Assembly (NCBI RefSeq): GCF_033807715.1
Contig: NC_084590.1
Coordinates: 4,335,577 to 4,399,576, forward strand
Source: Cololabis saira
Taxonomy: Eukaryota; Chordata; Actinopteri; Beloniformes; Belonidae
DNA length: 64,000 nucleotides
Direction: 5' to 3'
This document shows positions 44,170 to 58,610 of this stretch, piece by piece; position 1 is the first letter of the stretch, and the number at the start of each line of letters is the position of its first letter. Under the pieces are notes generated by a model, which saw nothing but the letters and a program-made list of their open reading frames with translations, was not told the DNA's origin and did no database searches. A program made the translations under genes and the position numbers.

Positions 44170-46067
44170 GCAGACGTTTGAATTAGGAAGCGGGACTCTA
44201 TGTCAAACCATTCCAAAGTTATAGCAGAAAATCGGGACAAACAATCAGAAGAAGGGGCGGGGCTAATTAAGGCCAACGAAGCTTTAGAACTCATTACAGA
44301 GTCCCATGACACCACCCACGACTCTCTATGTTAAAGCATTCAAAAGTTATAGCAGAAAAAAGGGACAACCAATCAATAGAAGGGGCGGGGCTAATTCAGG
44401 CCAATGAAGGTCAAGGACTCCATAAAGAATCTGATGACACCACCCACGACTCTCTATGTCAAACCATTCCAAAGTTATAGCAGAAAATCGGGACAACCAA
44501 TCAGAAGAAGGGGCGGGGCTTATTAAGGCCAACGAAGCTTAAGGACTCATTACAGAGTCCCATGACACAACCCACAACTCTCTATGTCAAACCATTCAAA
44601 AGTTATGGCAGAGAAAAGTATTCTAGGGGGCGCTGTTGAACCGTTAGCCACGCCCATTAATGCAAACCATGAAATATCAAATTTATCGCCAAATCTGGCT
44701 TGCATGCAAAATTTGGTGACTTTTGGAGAACTATCAAATATGGACCAATCACATGAAGGGGGGGCGCGCCTTTTGGCGTCTAGCGTCGCCACGGTAACGC
44801 TTTTGAAAGAGAAAAGTAATGCGTGGTGTTGCAGGATGGAGACGCACATTTTGATGTATAACACACCTGGGTGCACGTTACGGTTCGGGCTGAATTAACT
44901 GCCGAAGGAATGGCATAAATTTCGCCAAAATGACACAATTTATTCAAAATGGCCGACATCCTGTTCGGTTTCGGCCATGGCGCCAAGAGACTTTTCTTTA
45001 AGTTGTGCCATGATACAGGTGTGTATCGATTTTCGTGCATGTACGTCAAACCGTATTGTGGGGCTTGAGGCACAAAGTTTTCCGGGGGGCGCTGTTGAGC
45101 CATTTTGCCACGCCCATTAATGCAAACCATGAAATATCAAATTTATCGCCAGGCCTGGCTTGCATGCCAAATTTGGTGCCTTTTGGGGAACTATCAAATA
45201 TGGACCAATCAGATGAAAGGGGGGTGCGCTTGTTGGCGTCTAGCGTCGCCACGGTAACACTTTCGAAAGAGAAAAGTAATGCGTGTAGTCGCAGGATGGA
45301 GACGCACATTTTGATGTATAACACATCTGGGTTCACGATACGGTTCGGGCTGAATTAACTCTCGAAGGAATGGCATATATTGCTCCAAAATTACGCAATT
45401 AATTCAGAATGTTCAAAATGGCCGACTTCCTGTTCGGTTTAGGCCATGGCGCCAAGAGACTTTTCTTTAAGTTGTGACATGATACAGGTGTGTACCGATT
45501 TTCCTTCATGTACGTCACACCGTATTATGGGGCTTGAGGCACAAAGTTTTTTCTGTCGAACCAATCAGATGAAGGGTGGGCGCGCTTTTTGGCGTCTAGC
45601 GTCGCCACGGTAACGTTTTTGAAAGAGAAAAGTAATGCGTGTTGTCGCAGGATGGAGACGCACATTTTGATGTATAACACACCTGGGTGCACGTTACGGT
45701 TCGGGCTGAATTAACTTTCGAAGGAATGGCATAAATTTCGCCAAAATGACACGACTAATTCAAAATGGCCGACTTCCTGTTTGGTTTCGGGCATGACGCC
45801 AAGAGACTTTTCTTTCAGTTGCGCCATGATACAGGTGTGTACCGATTTTCGTGCATGTACGTCAAACCGTATCGTGGGGCTTGAGGCACAAAGTTTTCAA
45901 GGGGGCGCTGTTGAGCCATTTTGCCACGCCCATTAATGCAAACCATTAAATATCAAATTTTTCGCCAGGCCTGACTTGGGTGCAAAATTTGGTGACTTTT
46001 TGGGCACGTTTAGGGGGGCAAAAAGGCCTTCCTTTTGTCAGGAAAATAATAATAATAATAATAATAA

Positions 46068-48374
46068 TTAAAGCTGCAAGCAGCAATGAACGGGCCCTCG
46101 CACTCACGGCCACCGCCCCCCCATAAGCATATCAGAAATGACACCACCCACGACTTCCTATGTCAAACCATTGAAAAGCTATAGCAGAAAAAAGGGACAA
46201 TCAATCAGAAGAAGGGGCGGGGCTAATTCAGGCCAATGAAAGTCAAGGACTCCATACAGAGTCTGATGACACCACCCACGACTCTCTATGTCAAACCATT
46301 CCAAAGTTATAGCAGAAAATCGGGACAACCAATCAGAAGAAGGGGCGGGGCTAATTAAGGCTAACGAAGCTTAAGGACTCATTACAGAGTCCCATGACAC
46401 TACCCACGACTTCCTATGTCAAACAATTCAAAAGTTATAGCAGAAAAAAGGGACAACCAATCAGAAGAAGGGGCGGGGCTAATTCAGGCCAATGAAGGTC
46501 AAGGGCTCCATAAAGAATCTGATGACACCACCCACGACTCTCTATGTCAAACCATTCAAAAGTTATGGCAGAGAAAAGTATTCTAGGGGGCGCTGTTGAG
46601 CCGTTAGGCCACGCCCATTAATGCAAGGCATTAAATATCAAATTTATCACCAGGCCTGGCTTGCATGCAAAATTTGGTGACTTTTGGAGAACTATCAAAT
46701 ATGGACCAATCAGATGAAGGGGGGGCGCGCCTTTTGGCGTCTAGCGTCGCCACGGTAACACTTTTGAAAGAGAAAAGTAATGCGCGTAGTCGCAGGATGG
46801 AGACGCACATTTTGATGTATAACACACTTGGGGACACGTTACAGTTCGGGCTGAATTAACTGCCGAATGAATGGCATAAATTTCGCCAAAATGACACGAT
46901 TAATTCAAAATGGCCGACATCCTGTTCGGTTTCGGGCATGACCCCAAGAGACTTTTGTTTAAGTTGCGCCATGATACAGGTGTGTACCGATTTCCGTGCA
47001 TGTACGTCAAAGCGTATTATGGGGCTTGAGGCGCAAAGTTTTTTCTGTCTGAACCAATCAGATGAAGGGTGGGCACGCTTTTTGGCATCTAGCGTCGCCA
47101 CGGTAACGCTTTCGAAAGAGAAAAGTAATGCGTGGGGTCGGATGATGGAGACGCACATTTTGATGTATAACACACTTGGGGGCACGTTACGGTTCGGGCT
47201 GAATTAACTTTCGAAGGAATGGCATAAATTTCGCCAAAATTACACAATTAATTCAAAATGGCCGACTTCCTGTTCGGTTTCGGCCATGGCGCCAAGAGAC
47301 TTTTCTTTAAGTTGTGCCATGATACAGGTGTGTACCGATTTTCGTGCATGTACGTCTAACAGTATTGCGGGGCTTGAGGCACAAAGTTTTCAAGGGGGCG
47401 CTGTTGAGCCATTTTGCCACGCCAATTAATGCAAACCATTAAATACCAAATTTTTCGCCAGGCCTGGCTTGGGTGCAAAATTTGGTGCCTTTTGGGGAAC
47501 TATCAAATATGGACCAATCACATGAAGGGGGGGTGCGCTTGTTGGCGTCTAGCGTCGCCACGGTAACACTTTGGAAAGAGAAAAGTAATGCGTGTAGTCG
47601 CAGGATGGAGACGCACATTTTGATGTATAACACATCTGGGTTCACGATACGGTTCGGGCTGAATTAACTCTCGAAGGAATGGCATATATTGCTCCAAAAT
47701 TACGCGATTAATGCAGAATGTTCAAAATGGCCGACTTCCTGTTCGGTTTCGGCCATGGCGCCAAGAGACTTTTCTTTTAGTTGCGACATGATACAGGTGT
47801 GTACCGATTTTCGTTCATGTACGTCAAAGCGTATTATGGGGCTTGAGGCGCAAAGTTTTTTCTGTCTGAACCAATCAGATGAAGGGTGGGCACGCTTTTT
47901 GGCATCTAGCGTCGCCACGGTAACGCTTTCGAAAGAGAAAAGTAATGCGTGGGGTCGGATGATGGAGACGCACATTTTGATGTATAACACACTTGGGGGC
48001 ACGTTACGGTTCGGGCTGAATTAACTTTCGAAGGAATGGCATAAATTTCGCCAAAATGACACGACTAATTCAAAATGGCCGACATCCTGTTCGGTTTCGG
48101 GCATGACCCCAAGAGACTTTTGTTTAAGTTGTCCCATAATACAGGTGTGTACCGATTTTCGTCCATGTACGTCTAACAGTATCGTGGGGCTTGAGGCACA
48201 AAGTTTTCAAGGGGGCGCTGTTGAGCCATTTTGCCACGCCCATTAATGCAAACCTTTAAATATCAAATTTTTCGCCAGGCCTGACTAGGGTGCAAAATTT
48301 GGTGACTTTTTGGGCATGTTAAGGGGGGCAAAAAGGCCTTCACTTTGTCAGGAAAATAATAATAATAATAATAA
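46068..48374 (+). mobile_element. HLR array unit 6
   Basis: Short-form unit in which one module block is duplicated: about 230 bp from 47008 is repeated, apparently without change, from 47827, including rare variants such as TGGCATCTAGCG and GGGGTCGGATGATGG. Ends GTCAGGAAAATAATAATAAT where unit 7 begins. Confidence 0.7.
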
Positions 48375-50066
48375 TTAAAGCTGCAAGCAGCGATGAACGG
48401 GCCCTCGCACTCACGGCCACCGCCCCCCATAAGCATATCAGAAATGACACCACCCACGACTTCCTATGTCAAACAATTCAAAAGTTATAGCAGAAAAAAG
48501 GGACAACCAATCAGAAGAAGGGGCGGGGCTAATTAAGGCCAACGAAGCTCAAGGACTCCATACAGAATCTGATGACACCACCCACGACTCTCTATGTCAA
48601 ACCATTCAAAAGTTATAGCAGAAAATCGGGACAACCAATCAGAAGAAGGGGCGGGGCTAATTAAGGCCAACGAAGCTCAAAGACTCCATACAGAGTCCCA
48701 TGACACCACCCACAACTTCCTATGTCAAACCATTCAAAAGTTATGGCAGAGAAAAGTATTCTAGGGGGCGCTGTTGAGCCGTTAGGCCACGCCCATTAAT
48801 GCAAACCATGAAATATCTAATTTATCGCCAAGTCTGTCTTGCATGCCAAATTTGGTGACTTTTGGAGAACTATCAAATATGGACCAATCAGATTTCAAAA
48901 TGGCCGACTTCCTGTTCGGTTTCGGCCATGGCTCCAAGAGACTTTTCTTTAAGTTGTGCCATGATACAGGTGTGTAGCGATTTTCGTGCATGTACGTCAA
49001 ACCGTATTGTAGGGCTTGAGGCACAAAGTTTTCCGGGGGGCGCTGTTGAGCCATTTTCCCACGCCCATTAATGCAAACCATGAAATATCAAATTTATCGC
49101 CAGGCCTGGCTTGCGTGCCAATTTTGGTGCCTTTTGGGGAACTATCAAATATGGACCAATCAGATGAAGGGGGGGCGTGCTTTTTGGCGTCTAGCGTCGC
49201 CACGGTAACACTTTTGAAAGAGAAAAGTAATGCGTGTAGTCGCAGGATGGAGACGCACATTTTGATGTATAACACATCTGGGTTCACGATACGGTTCGGG
49301 CCGTATTAATTCTCGAAGGAATGGCATATATTGCTCCAAAATTACGTGATTAATTCAGAATGTTCAAAATGGCCGACTTCCTGTACGGTTTCGGCCATGG
49401 CGCCAAGAGACTTTTCTTTTAGTTAAGACATGATACAGGAGTGTACCGATTTTCGTTCATGTACGTCACACCGTATTCTGGGGCTTGAGGCGCAAAGTTT
49501 TTTCGGTCTGAACCAACCAGATGAAGGGTGGGCACGCTTTTTGGCGTCTAGCGTCGCCACGGTAACGCTTTTGAAAGAGAAAAGTAATGCGTGTTGTCGC
49601 AGGATGAAGACGCACATTTTGATGTATAACACACTTGGGGGCACGTTATGGTTTGGGCCGTATTAACTGCCGAAGGAATGGCATAAATTGCGCCAAAGTG
49701 ACACGATTAATTCAAAATGGCCGACTTCCTGTTCGGTTTCTCGACATGACGCCCAGAGACTTTTCTTTAAGTTGTCCCATGATACAGGTGTGTACCGATT
49801 TTCGTGCATGTACGACAAACCGCATTGTGGGGCTTGAGGTACAAAGTTTTCAAGGGGGCGCTGTTGAGCCATTTTACCACGCCCATTAATGCAAACCCTT
49901 AAATATCAAATTTTTCGCCAGGCCTGACTTGCATGCAAAATTTGGTGACTTTTTGGGCACGTTTAGGGGGGCAAAAAGGCCTTCCTTTTGTCAGAACAAT
50001 AAGAAGAAGAAGAATAATTCCTGCAATTACAATAGGGCCTTCGCACTGCAAGTGCTCGGGCCCTAA
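48375..50066 (+). mobile_element. HLR array unit 7 (complete, own 3' end)
   Basis: The only interior unit that keeps its 3' terminus beside its body: GTCAGAACAATAAGAAGAAG, then TTCCTGCAATTACAATAGGG, hairpin GCACTGCAAGTGC, TCGGGCCCTAA ending at 50066. Length 1692 bp. It is therefore the innermost insertion of its nest. Confidence 0.75.
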
Positions 50067-50510
50067 TAATAATAATTAAAGCTGCAAGCAGCGATGAACG
50101 GGCCCTCGCACTCACGTCAACCGCCCCCCATAAGCATATCAGAAATGACACCACCCACGACTTCCTATGTCAAACCCTTCAAAAGTTATAGCAGAAAAAA
50201 GGGACGACCAGTCAGAAGAAGGGGCGGGGCTAATTCAGGGCAAAGAAGATCAAGGACTCATTACAGAGTCCCATGACACCACCCACGACTCTCTATGTCA
50301 AAACATTCAAAAGTTATAGCAGAAAATAGGGACAACCAATCAGAAAAAGGGACTGGGCTAATTGTCACCAATTATGGTCAAGGACTCAATGCCGAGTCCC
50401 ATGACACCACCCACGACTCTCTATGTCAAACCTTTCAAAAGTTATGGCAGAAAAAAGTATTCTAGGGGGCGCTGTTGAGCCGTGAGGACACGCCCATTAA
50501 TGCAAACCAT

Positions 50511-51420
<910 letters not shown>

Positions 51421-51560
51421 CTCAAATTCAAAAGTTATGGCAGAAAATCGGGACAACCAATCAGAAGAAGGGGAAAGAGAAAAGTAATGTGCGTCGTCAC
51501 AGGACAGAGACGAACATTTTGATGTAAAAAAAACACAAAAATTGCTGACAAAAATTTTGG

Positions 51561-51635
51561 CATATCAAGCCAGGCTTGAACTCTCGACCTCTGGCAGCAA
51601 AGACCGCAATAATCTGGCTGAGCTAAATCTCAGCT
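51561..51635 (-). other. tRNA-like segment in HLR unit 8
   Basis: Minus strand GCTGAGATTTAGCTCAGCC ... GGTCGAGAGTTCAAGCCTGG; degenerate version of the segments in units 4 and 5. Confidence 0.45.
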
Positions 51636-51845
51636 TATCCTTTTATTTGACCTACTGGGTTAGGACAGACCAACATAGCGATAAAATGTCTGGAACTTTT
51701 TTTTCCTAATTTTTTAAATATTTGTAAGTTATAAATATTAGTAAAACCCTACTATTTAAATTATTACTTTTTTTGTAACCATTCTGCCAAGGTTGTAACC
51801 GGGCTGAGCCGGGAATATTTCTGAAGTCACCACATTACAGGGAGC

Positions 51846-51995
51846 TGATTGGTCGGGGGGCGGGGCCGTCATCACCCTACTCGCCACTGATTGGTCGGGG
51901 GGCGGGGCCGTCATCACCCTACTCGCCACTGATTGGTCGGGGGGCGGGGCCGCCATCACCCTACTCGCCACTGATTGGTCAGGGGGCGGGGCCGG
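51846..51995 (+). repeat. 42-bp CCAAT/GC minisatellite, four copies
   Basis: Starts at 51846, 51888, 51930 and 51972. Confidence 0.95.
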
Positions 51996-53770
51996 CAGAC
52001 GTTTGAATCAGGAAGCGGGAGTCAGCGCGAGAGCGACTGGCGGCTCGCGGCAATTTTATTATAAAAAAAGGACAACCAATCAGAAGAAGGGGCGGGGCTA
52101 ATTCAGGCCAATGAAGTTCAAGGACTCCATAAAGAATCTGATGACACCACCCACGACTCTCTATGTCAAACCATTCAAAAGTTATAGCAGAAAATCGGGA
52201 CAACCAATCAGAAGAAGGGGCGGGGCTAATTAAGGCCAACTAAGCTTAAGGACTCATTACAGAATCCCATGACACCTACCACGACTTCCTATGTCAAACC
52301 ATTCAAAAGTTATGGCAGATAAAAGTATTCTAGGGGGGGCTGTTGAGCCGTTAGGCCACGCCCATTAATGCAAACCAAGAAATATCAAATTTATCGCCAA
52401 GTCTGTCTTGCATGCAAAATTTGGTGACTTTTGGAGAACTATCAAATATGGACCAATCACATGAAGGGGGGGGCGCGCCTTTTGGCGTCTAGCGTCGCCA
52501 CGGTAACACTTTTGAAAGAGAAAAGTAATGCGTGGTGTCGCAGGATGTAGATGCACATTTTGATGTATAACACACCTGGGTGCACGTTACGGTTCGGGCT
52601 GAATTAACTGCCGAAGGAATGGCATAAATTTCGCCAAAATTACACAATTTATTCAAAATGGCCGACATCCTGTTCGGTTTCGGCCATGGCTCCAAGAGAC
52701 TTTTCTTTAAGTTGTGCCATGATACAGGTGTGTAGCGATTCTCGTGCATGTACGTCAAACCGTATTGTGGGGCTTGAGGCACAAAGTTTTCCGGGGGGCG
52801 CTGTTGAGCCATTTTGCCACGCCCATTAATGCAAACCATGAAATATCAAATTTATCTCCAGGCCTGGCTTGCGTGCCAAATTTGGTGCCTTTTGGGGAAC
52901 TATCAAATATGGACCAATCAGATGAAGGGGGGGTGCGCTTGTTGGTGTCTAGCGTCGCCACGGTAACACTTTTCAAAGAGAAAAGTAATGCGTGTAGTCG
53001 CAGGATGGAGACGCACATTTTGATGTATAACACATCTGGGTTCACGATACGGTTCGGGCTGAATTAACTCTCGAAGGAATGGCATATATTGCTCCAAAAT
53101 TACGCAATTAATTCAGAATGTTCAAAATGGCCGACTTCCTGTTCGGTTTCGGCCATGGCGCCAAGAGACTTTTCTTTTAGTTGCGACATAATACAGGAGT
53201 GTACCGATTTTCATTCATGTACGTCAAACCGTATTATGGGGCTTGAGGCACAAAGTTTTTTCTGTCGAACCAATCAGATGAAGGGTGGGCGCGCTTTTTG
53301 GCGTCTAGCGCCGCCACGGTAACGCTTTTGAAAGAGAAAAGTAATGCGTGTTGTCGCAGGATGGAGACGCACATTTTGATGTATAACACACTTGGGGGCA
53401 CGTTACGGTTCGGGCTGAATTAACTTTCGAAGGAATGGCATAAATTTCGCCAAAATGACACGACTAATTCAAAATGGCCGACTTCCTGTTCGGTTTCGGG
53501 CATGACGCCAAGAGACTTTTCTTTCAGTTGCGCCATGATACAGGTGTGTACCGATTTTCGTGCATGTACGTCACACCGTATCGTGGGGCTTGAGGCACAA
53601 AGTTTTCAAGGGGGCGCTGTTGAGCCATTTTGCCACGCCCATTAATGCAAACCATTAAATATCAAATTTTTCGCCAGGCCTGACTAGGGTGCAAAATTTG
53701 GTGACTTTTTGGGCACGTTTAGGGGGGCAAAAAGGCCCTCCTTTCGTCAGAAAAATAATAATAATAATAA

Positions 53771-55858
53771 TTAAAGCTGCAAGCAGCAATGAACGGGCCC
53801 TCGCACTCACGGCCACCGCCCCCCATAAGCATATCAGAAATGACACCACCCACGACTTCCTATGTCAAACCATTCAAAAGTTATAGCAGAAAAAAGGGAC
53901 AACCAATCAGAAGAAGGGGCGGGGCTAATTCAGGCCAATGAAGGTCAAGGACTCCATACAGAATCTGATGACACCACCCACGACTCTCTATGTCAAACCA
54001 TTCCAAAGTTATAGCAGAAAATCGGGACAACCAATCAAAAGAAGGGGCGGGGCTAATTAAGGCCAACGAAGCTTAAGAACTCATTACAGAGTCCCATGAC
54101 ACCACCCACGACTTCCTATGTCAAACTATTCAAAAGTTAAAGCAGAAAAAAGGGACAACCAATCAGAAGAAGGGGCGGGGCTAATTCAGGCCAATGAAGG
54201 TCAAGGACTCCATAAAGAATCTGATTACACCACCCAGGACTCTCTATGTCGAACCATTCCAATGTTATAGCAGAAAATCGGGACAACCAATCAGAAGAAG
54301 GGGCGGGGCTAATTAAGGCCAATGAAGCTTAAGGACTCATTACAGAGTCCCATGACACCACCCACAACTTCCTATGTCAAACCATTCAAAAGTTATGGCA
54401 GAGAATAGTATTCTAGGGGGCGCTGTTGAGCCGTTAGGCCACGCCCATTAATGCAAACCATGAAATATCAAATTTATCACCAGGTCTGGCTTGCATGCAA
54501 AATTTGGTGACTTTTGGAGAACTATCAAATATGGACCAATCACATGGAGGGGGGGGCGCACCTTTTGGCGTCTAGCGTCGCCACGGTAACACTTTTGAAA
54601 GAGAAAAGTAATGCGTGGTGTCGCAGGATGTAGACGCACATTTTGATGTATAACACACCTGGGTGCACGTTACGATTCGGGCTGAATTAACTGCCGAAGG
54701 AATGGAATAAATTTCGCCAAAATGACACAATTTATTCAAAATGGCCGACATCCTGTTCGGTTTCGGCCATGGCTCCAAGAGACTTTTCTTTAAGTTGTGC
54801 CATGATACAGGTGTGTAGCGATTTTCGTGCATGTACGTCAAACCGTATTGTGGGGCTTGAGGGCCAAAGTTTTCCGGGGGGCGCTGTTGAGCCATTTTGC
54901 CACGCCCATTAATGCAAACCATGAAATATCAAATTTATCGCCAGGCCTGGCTTGCATGCCAAATTTGGTGCATTTTGGGGAACTATCAAATATGGACCAA
55001 TCAGATGAAGGGGGGGGTGCGCTTGTTGGCGTCTAGCGTCGCCACGGTAACACTTTTGAAAGAGAAAAGTAATGCGTGTAGTCGCAGGATGGAGACGCAC
55101 ATTTTGATGTATAACACATCTGGGTTCACGATACGGTTCGGGCTGAATTAACTCTCAAAGGAATGGCATATATTGCTCCAAAATTACGCAATTAATTCAG
55201 AATGTTCAAAATGGCTGACTTCCTGTTCGGTTTCTGCCATGGCGCCAAGAGACTTTTCTTTTAGTTGCTACATGATACAGGAGTGTACCAATTTACGTTC
55301 ATGTATGTCAAACCGTATTATGGGGCTTGAGGCGCAAAATTTTCTCTGTCTGAACCAACCAGATGAAGGGTGGGCGCGCTTTTTGGCGTCTAGCGTCGCC
55401 GCGGTAACGCTTTTGAAAGAGAAAAGTAATGCGTGGTGTCGCAGGATGGAGACGCACATTTTTATGTATAACACACCTGGGTGCACGTTACGGTTCGGGC
55501 TGAATTAACTGCCGAAGGAATGGCATAAATTTTGCTAAAATGACACGATTAATTCAAAATGGCCGACATCCTGTTCGGTTTCGGGCATGACCCCAAGAGA
55601 CTTTTGTTTAAGTTGTCCCATGATACAGGTGTGTACCGATTTTCGTGCATGTACGACAAACCGTATCGTGGGGCTTGAGGCACAAAGTTTTCAAGGGGGC
55701 GCTGTTGAGCCATTTTGCCACGCCCATTAATGCAAACCTTTAAATATCAAATTTTTCGCCAGGCCTGACTAGGGTGCAAAATTTGGTGACTTTTTGGGAA
55801 TGTTAAGGGGGGCAAAAAGGCCTTCACTTTGTCAGGAAAATAATAATAATAATAAAAA
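53771..55858 (+). mobile_element. HLR array unit 9 (innermost of second nest)
   Basis: Head, four ~126-bp units and long modules, ending GTCAGGAAAATAATAATAAT and passing directly into the first stacked 3' terminus at 55859, which is most simply its own. Confidence 0.7.
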
Positions 55859-56465
55859 TTCCTGCAAATACAATAGGGCCTTCGCACTGAAGGTGCTCGG
55901 GCCCTAATAATAACGCGAAGAATTCCTACAGATACAATAGGGCCTTCGCACTGAAGGTGCTCGGGCCCTAAAAATTCCTGCAAATACAATAGGGCCTTCG
56001 CACTGAAGGTGCTCGGGCCCTAATAACGCGAAGAATTCCTACAGATACAATAGGGCCTTCGCACTGAAGGTGCTCGGGCCCTAATAACGCGAAGAATTCC
56101 TACAGATACAATAGGGCCTTCGCACTGAAGGTGCTCGGGCCCTAATAATAATAAAAATTCCTGCAAATACAATAGGGCCTTCGCACTGCAAGTGCTCGGG
56201 CCCTAATAAAAATTCCTGCAAATACAATAGGGCCTTCGCACTGCAAGTGCTCGGGCCCTAATAATAATAATAAAAAAAATACAAATAATTCCTACAGATA
56301 CAATAGGGCCTTCGCACTGAAGGTGCTCGGGCCCTAATAATAAAAATTCCTGCAAATACAATAGGGCCTTCGCACTGCAAGTGCTCGGGCCCTAATAATA
56401 TTAATAATAATAAAAATTCCTGCAAATACAATAGGGCCTTCGCACTGCAAGTGCTCGGGCCCTAA
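55859..56465 (+). repeat. Stack of ten HLR 3' termini
   Basis: Ten copies of the ~50-bp terminus (TTCCTRCARATACAATAGGG to TCGGGCCCTAA) end at 55907, 55971, 56023, 56084, 56145, 56206, 56261, 56337, 56395 and 56465, separated by short A/AAT or AATAACGCGAAG spacers. There are two variants: hairpin GCACTGAAGGTGC and hairpin GCACTGCAAGTGC. The terminus ending at 56145 repeats the one before it with an exact 61-bp period, so some may be local duplications. Confidence 0.9.
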
Positions 56466-57648
56466 TTAAAGCTGCAAGCAGCGATGAACGGGCCCTCGCA
56501 CTCATGGCCACCGTCCCCCATAAGCATATCAGACATGACACCACCCACGACTTCCTATGTCAAATCAGTCAAAAGTTATAGCAGAAAATAGGACCAACCA
56601 ATCAGAAGAACGGGCGGGACTAATTCAGGCCAACAAAGGTCAAGGACTCAATACAGCATCCGATGACACCACCCACAAATCTCTATGTGAAACCATTCAA
56701 AAGTTATAGCAGAAAATAGGGACAACCAATCAGAAGAAGGGGCGGGGCTAATTCAGTCTAATGAAGGTCAAGGACTCAATACCGAGTCCAATGACACCAC
56801 CCACGACTCTCTATTTCAAACCATTCAAAAGTTATAGCAGAAAATAGGGACAACCAATCAGAAGAAGGGGCGGGGCTAATTTTGCCCAATTATGGTCAAG
56901 GACTCAATACTGAGTCCGATGACACCACCCACGACTCTTTATGTCAAACCATTCAAAAGTTATGTCAGAGAAAAGTATTCTAGGGGGCGCTGTTGAGCCG
57001 TTAGGCCACGCCCATTAATGCAAACCATGAAATATCAAATTTATCGCCAGGTCTGGCTTGCATGCAAAATTTGGTGACTTTTGGGGAACTATCAAATATG
57101 GACCAATCAGATGAAGGGGGGGCGCTCTTTTTGGCGTCTAGCGTCGCCACGGTAACACTTTTGAAAGAGAAAAGTAATGCGCATAGTCACAGGATGGAGA
57201 CACATATTTTGATGTATAACACACCTGGGTGCTCATTACGGTTCGGGCCGTATTAACTGCCGAAGGAATGGCATAAATTTCGCCAAAATGACACGATTCA
57301 TTCAAAATGGCCGACTTCCTGTTCGGTTTCGGCCATGGCGCCAAGAGACTTTTCTTTAAGTTGTGACATGATACAGGTGTGTAGCGATTTTCGTGCATGT
57401 ACGTCAAACCGTATTGTGGGGCTTGAGGCACAAAGTTTTCAAGGGGGCGCTGTTGAGCCATTTTGCCACGCCCATTAATGCAAACCATTAAATATCACAT
57501 TTTTCACCAGGCCTGGCTTGCATGCAAAATATGGTGACTTTTTGGGCACGTTTAGGGGGGCGAAAAGGCCCTCCTTTCGTCAGAAGAAAGAAAAAAAAAT
57601 TCCTACAGATACAATAGGGCCTTCGCACTGTAAGTGCTCGGGCCCTAA
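56466..57648 (+). mobile_element. HLR array unit 10 (complete)
   Basis: Starts with no spacer after the tenth stacked terminus (CCCTAA|TTAAAGC). Contains four ~126-bp units, modules and its own terminus with hairpin GCACTGTAAGTGC. 1183 bp. No AAT microsatellite; AGAAAGAAAAAAAAA occupies that slot. Confidence 0.75.
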
Positions 57649-57970
57649 TAAAGAAATAAAAGTATGACACTTTCATTTTAAGTTTGAGTCCCAATGTGTT
57701 TGATTCAATGAAAATTCCTCAGTTCTGTTCACTTCCGTTCAAACCAGTTCCTGATATCCGCACCACCGTGGCAAGGAGTTACCACACGCAGGAAAGTGCG
57801 TCACGATGCGATGGAGAAGATAAATTGAAGGTCTGGGTCTGGCTTGCCATCTTGAATCCCTCCCATGGATGTGCCCGCACATGGCAGACAATCCTCGCTG
57901 TTGCAAACGTGCAAAAAAACCTGACCTGTATAATAAGCAGAACTGGGACATAGGGGCACATAATGGCCAT
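57649..57970. other. Unrecognised spacer with a small Tc1 fragment
   Basis: Single-copy-looking sequence; 57935-57963 (AAGCAGAACTGGGACATAGG) matches the Tc1 transposase fragment at 32520-32550. Confidence 0.45.
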
Positions 57971-58610
57971 GGTTACATGATGTTTTTTAATTCGGAATGA
58001 TTTATTCCGAATTAAACTATTTTCCTTCGAGTTTACATGGAAATAGTAATTCCGAATTGAGGTTTACATGGAAAACACGTTTCATCGGCTTTCTCCAATT
58101 CCTCTACAGGTCTGGGGGTTGGGAAGGTTCTGATTGGATAGGGGGGCGGACCGGAAGTTACGTCTACCGCAAGAAAAACAAACTTAGCCGCTACAACTTT
58201 GAAAAGCTCACAATTTTTATGTTTCTTGCCATCTCTTCTTTTAATTATATCCAGGTCCTCCAAGCTACTCTTAAATAAATGGTCTCTGCTCTTGACCACC
58301 GTTTACTGCGTGCTGCCATCTTGAAACTTTGTTTGGAGAACCAGCCCAGCGTGGAATATAAGCGTCATGGAGACAGACGGGCGAGGGAACGAGCAGAAAG
58401 GAAGACTGGAATTAATTTTAAGCAGAATGAGTGTATACATTTTCGCGGAATTATTGTATTCGGATTTAAAATCGGAATAAACCAGCCACTTACTTTCGAA
58501 TTAAGTTTAATTCGGAATGGCCATTTTCATTCGGAATTAGGTGTTTACATGGTAATTTTTACTCATTTTAAATCAGATTTAATTTTAATTCTAAATTAAA
58601 GAGTAATTGA
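57971..58610 (-). mobile_element. Harbinger-like deletion derivative, copy 3
   Basis: Begins GGTTACATGATGTTTTTT and follows copy 1 closely, including the minus-strand Myb/SANT-like start (ATG at 58319) and CATTCGGAATTAGGTGTTTA near the far end. The right terminus is eroded (about 58600). Confidence 0.6.
58190..58319 (-). pseudogene. Myb/SANT-like exon fragment, copy 3
   Basis: Same frame as 22538-22681, with SLEDLDIIKRRDGKKHKNC and ELFKVVAAKF readable and a frameshift close to the start. A fossil of a transposon-encoded DNA-binding protein. Confidence 0.5.

Larger units (their letters stand above)
43206..46067 (+). mobile_element. HLR array unit 5 (long form)
   Basis: Contains a tRNA-like segment (43741-43810), the 42-bp minisatellite (44021-44169), further ~126-bp units and modules, ending GTCAGGAAAATAATAATAAT where unit 6 begins. 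Confidence 0.7.
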
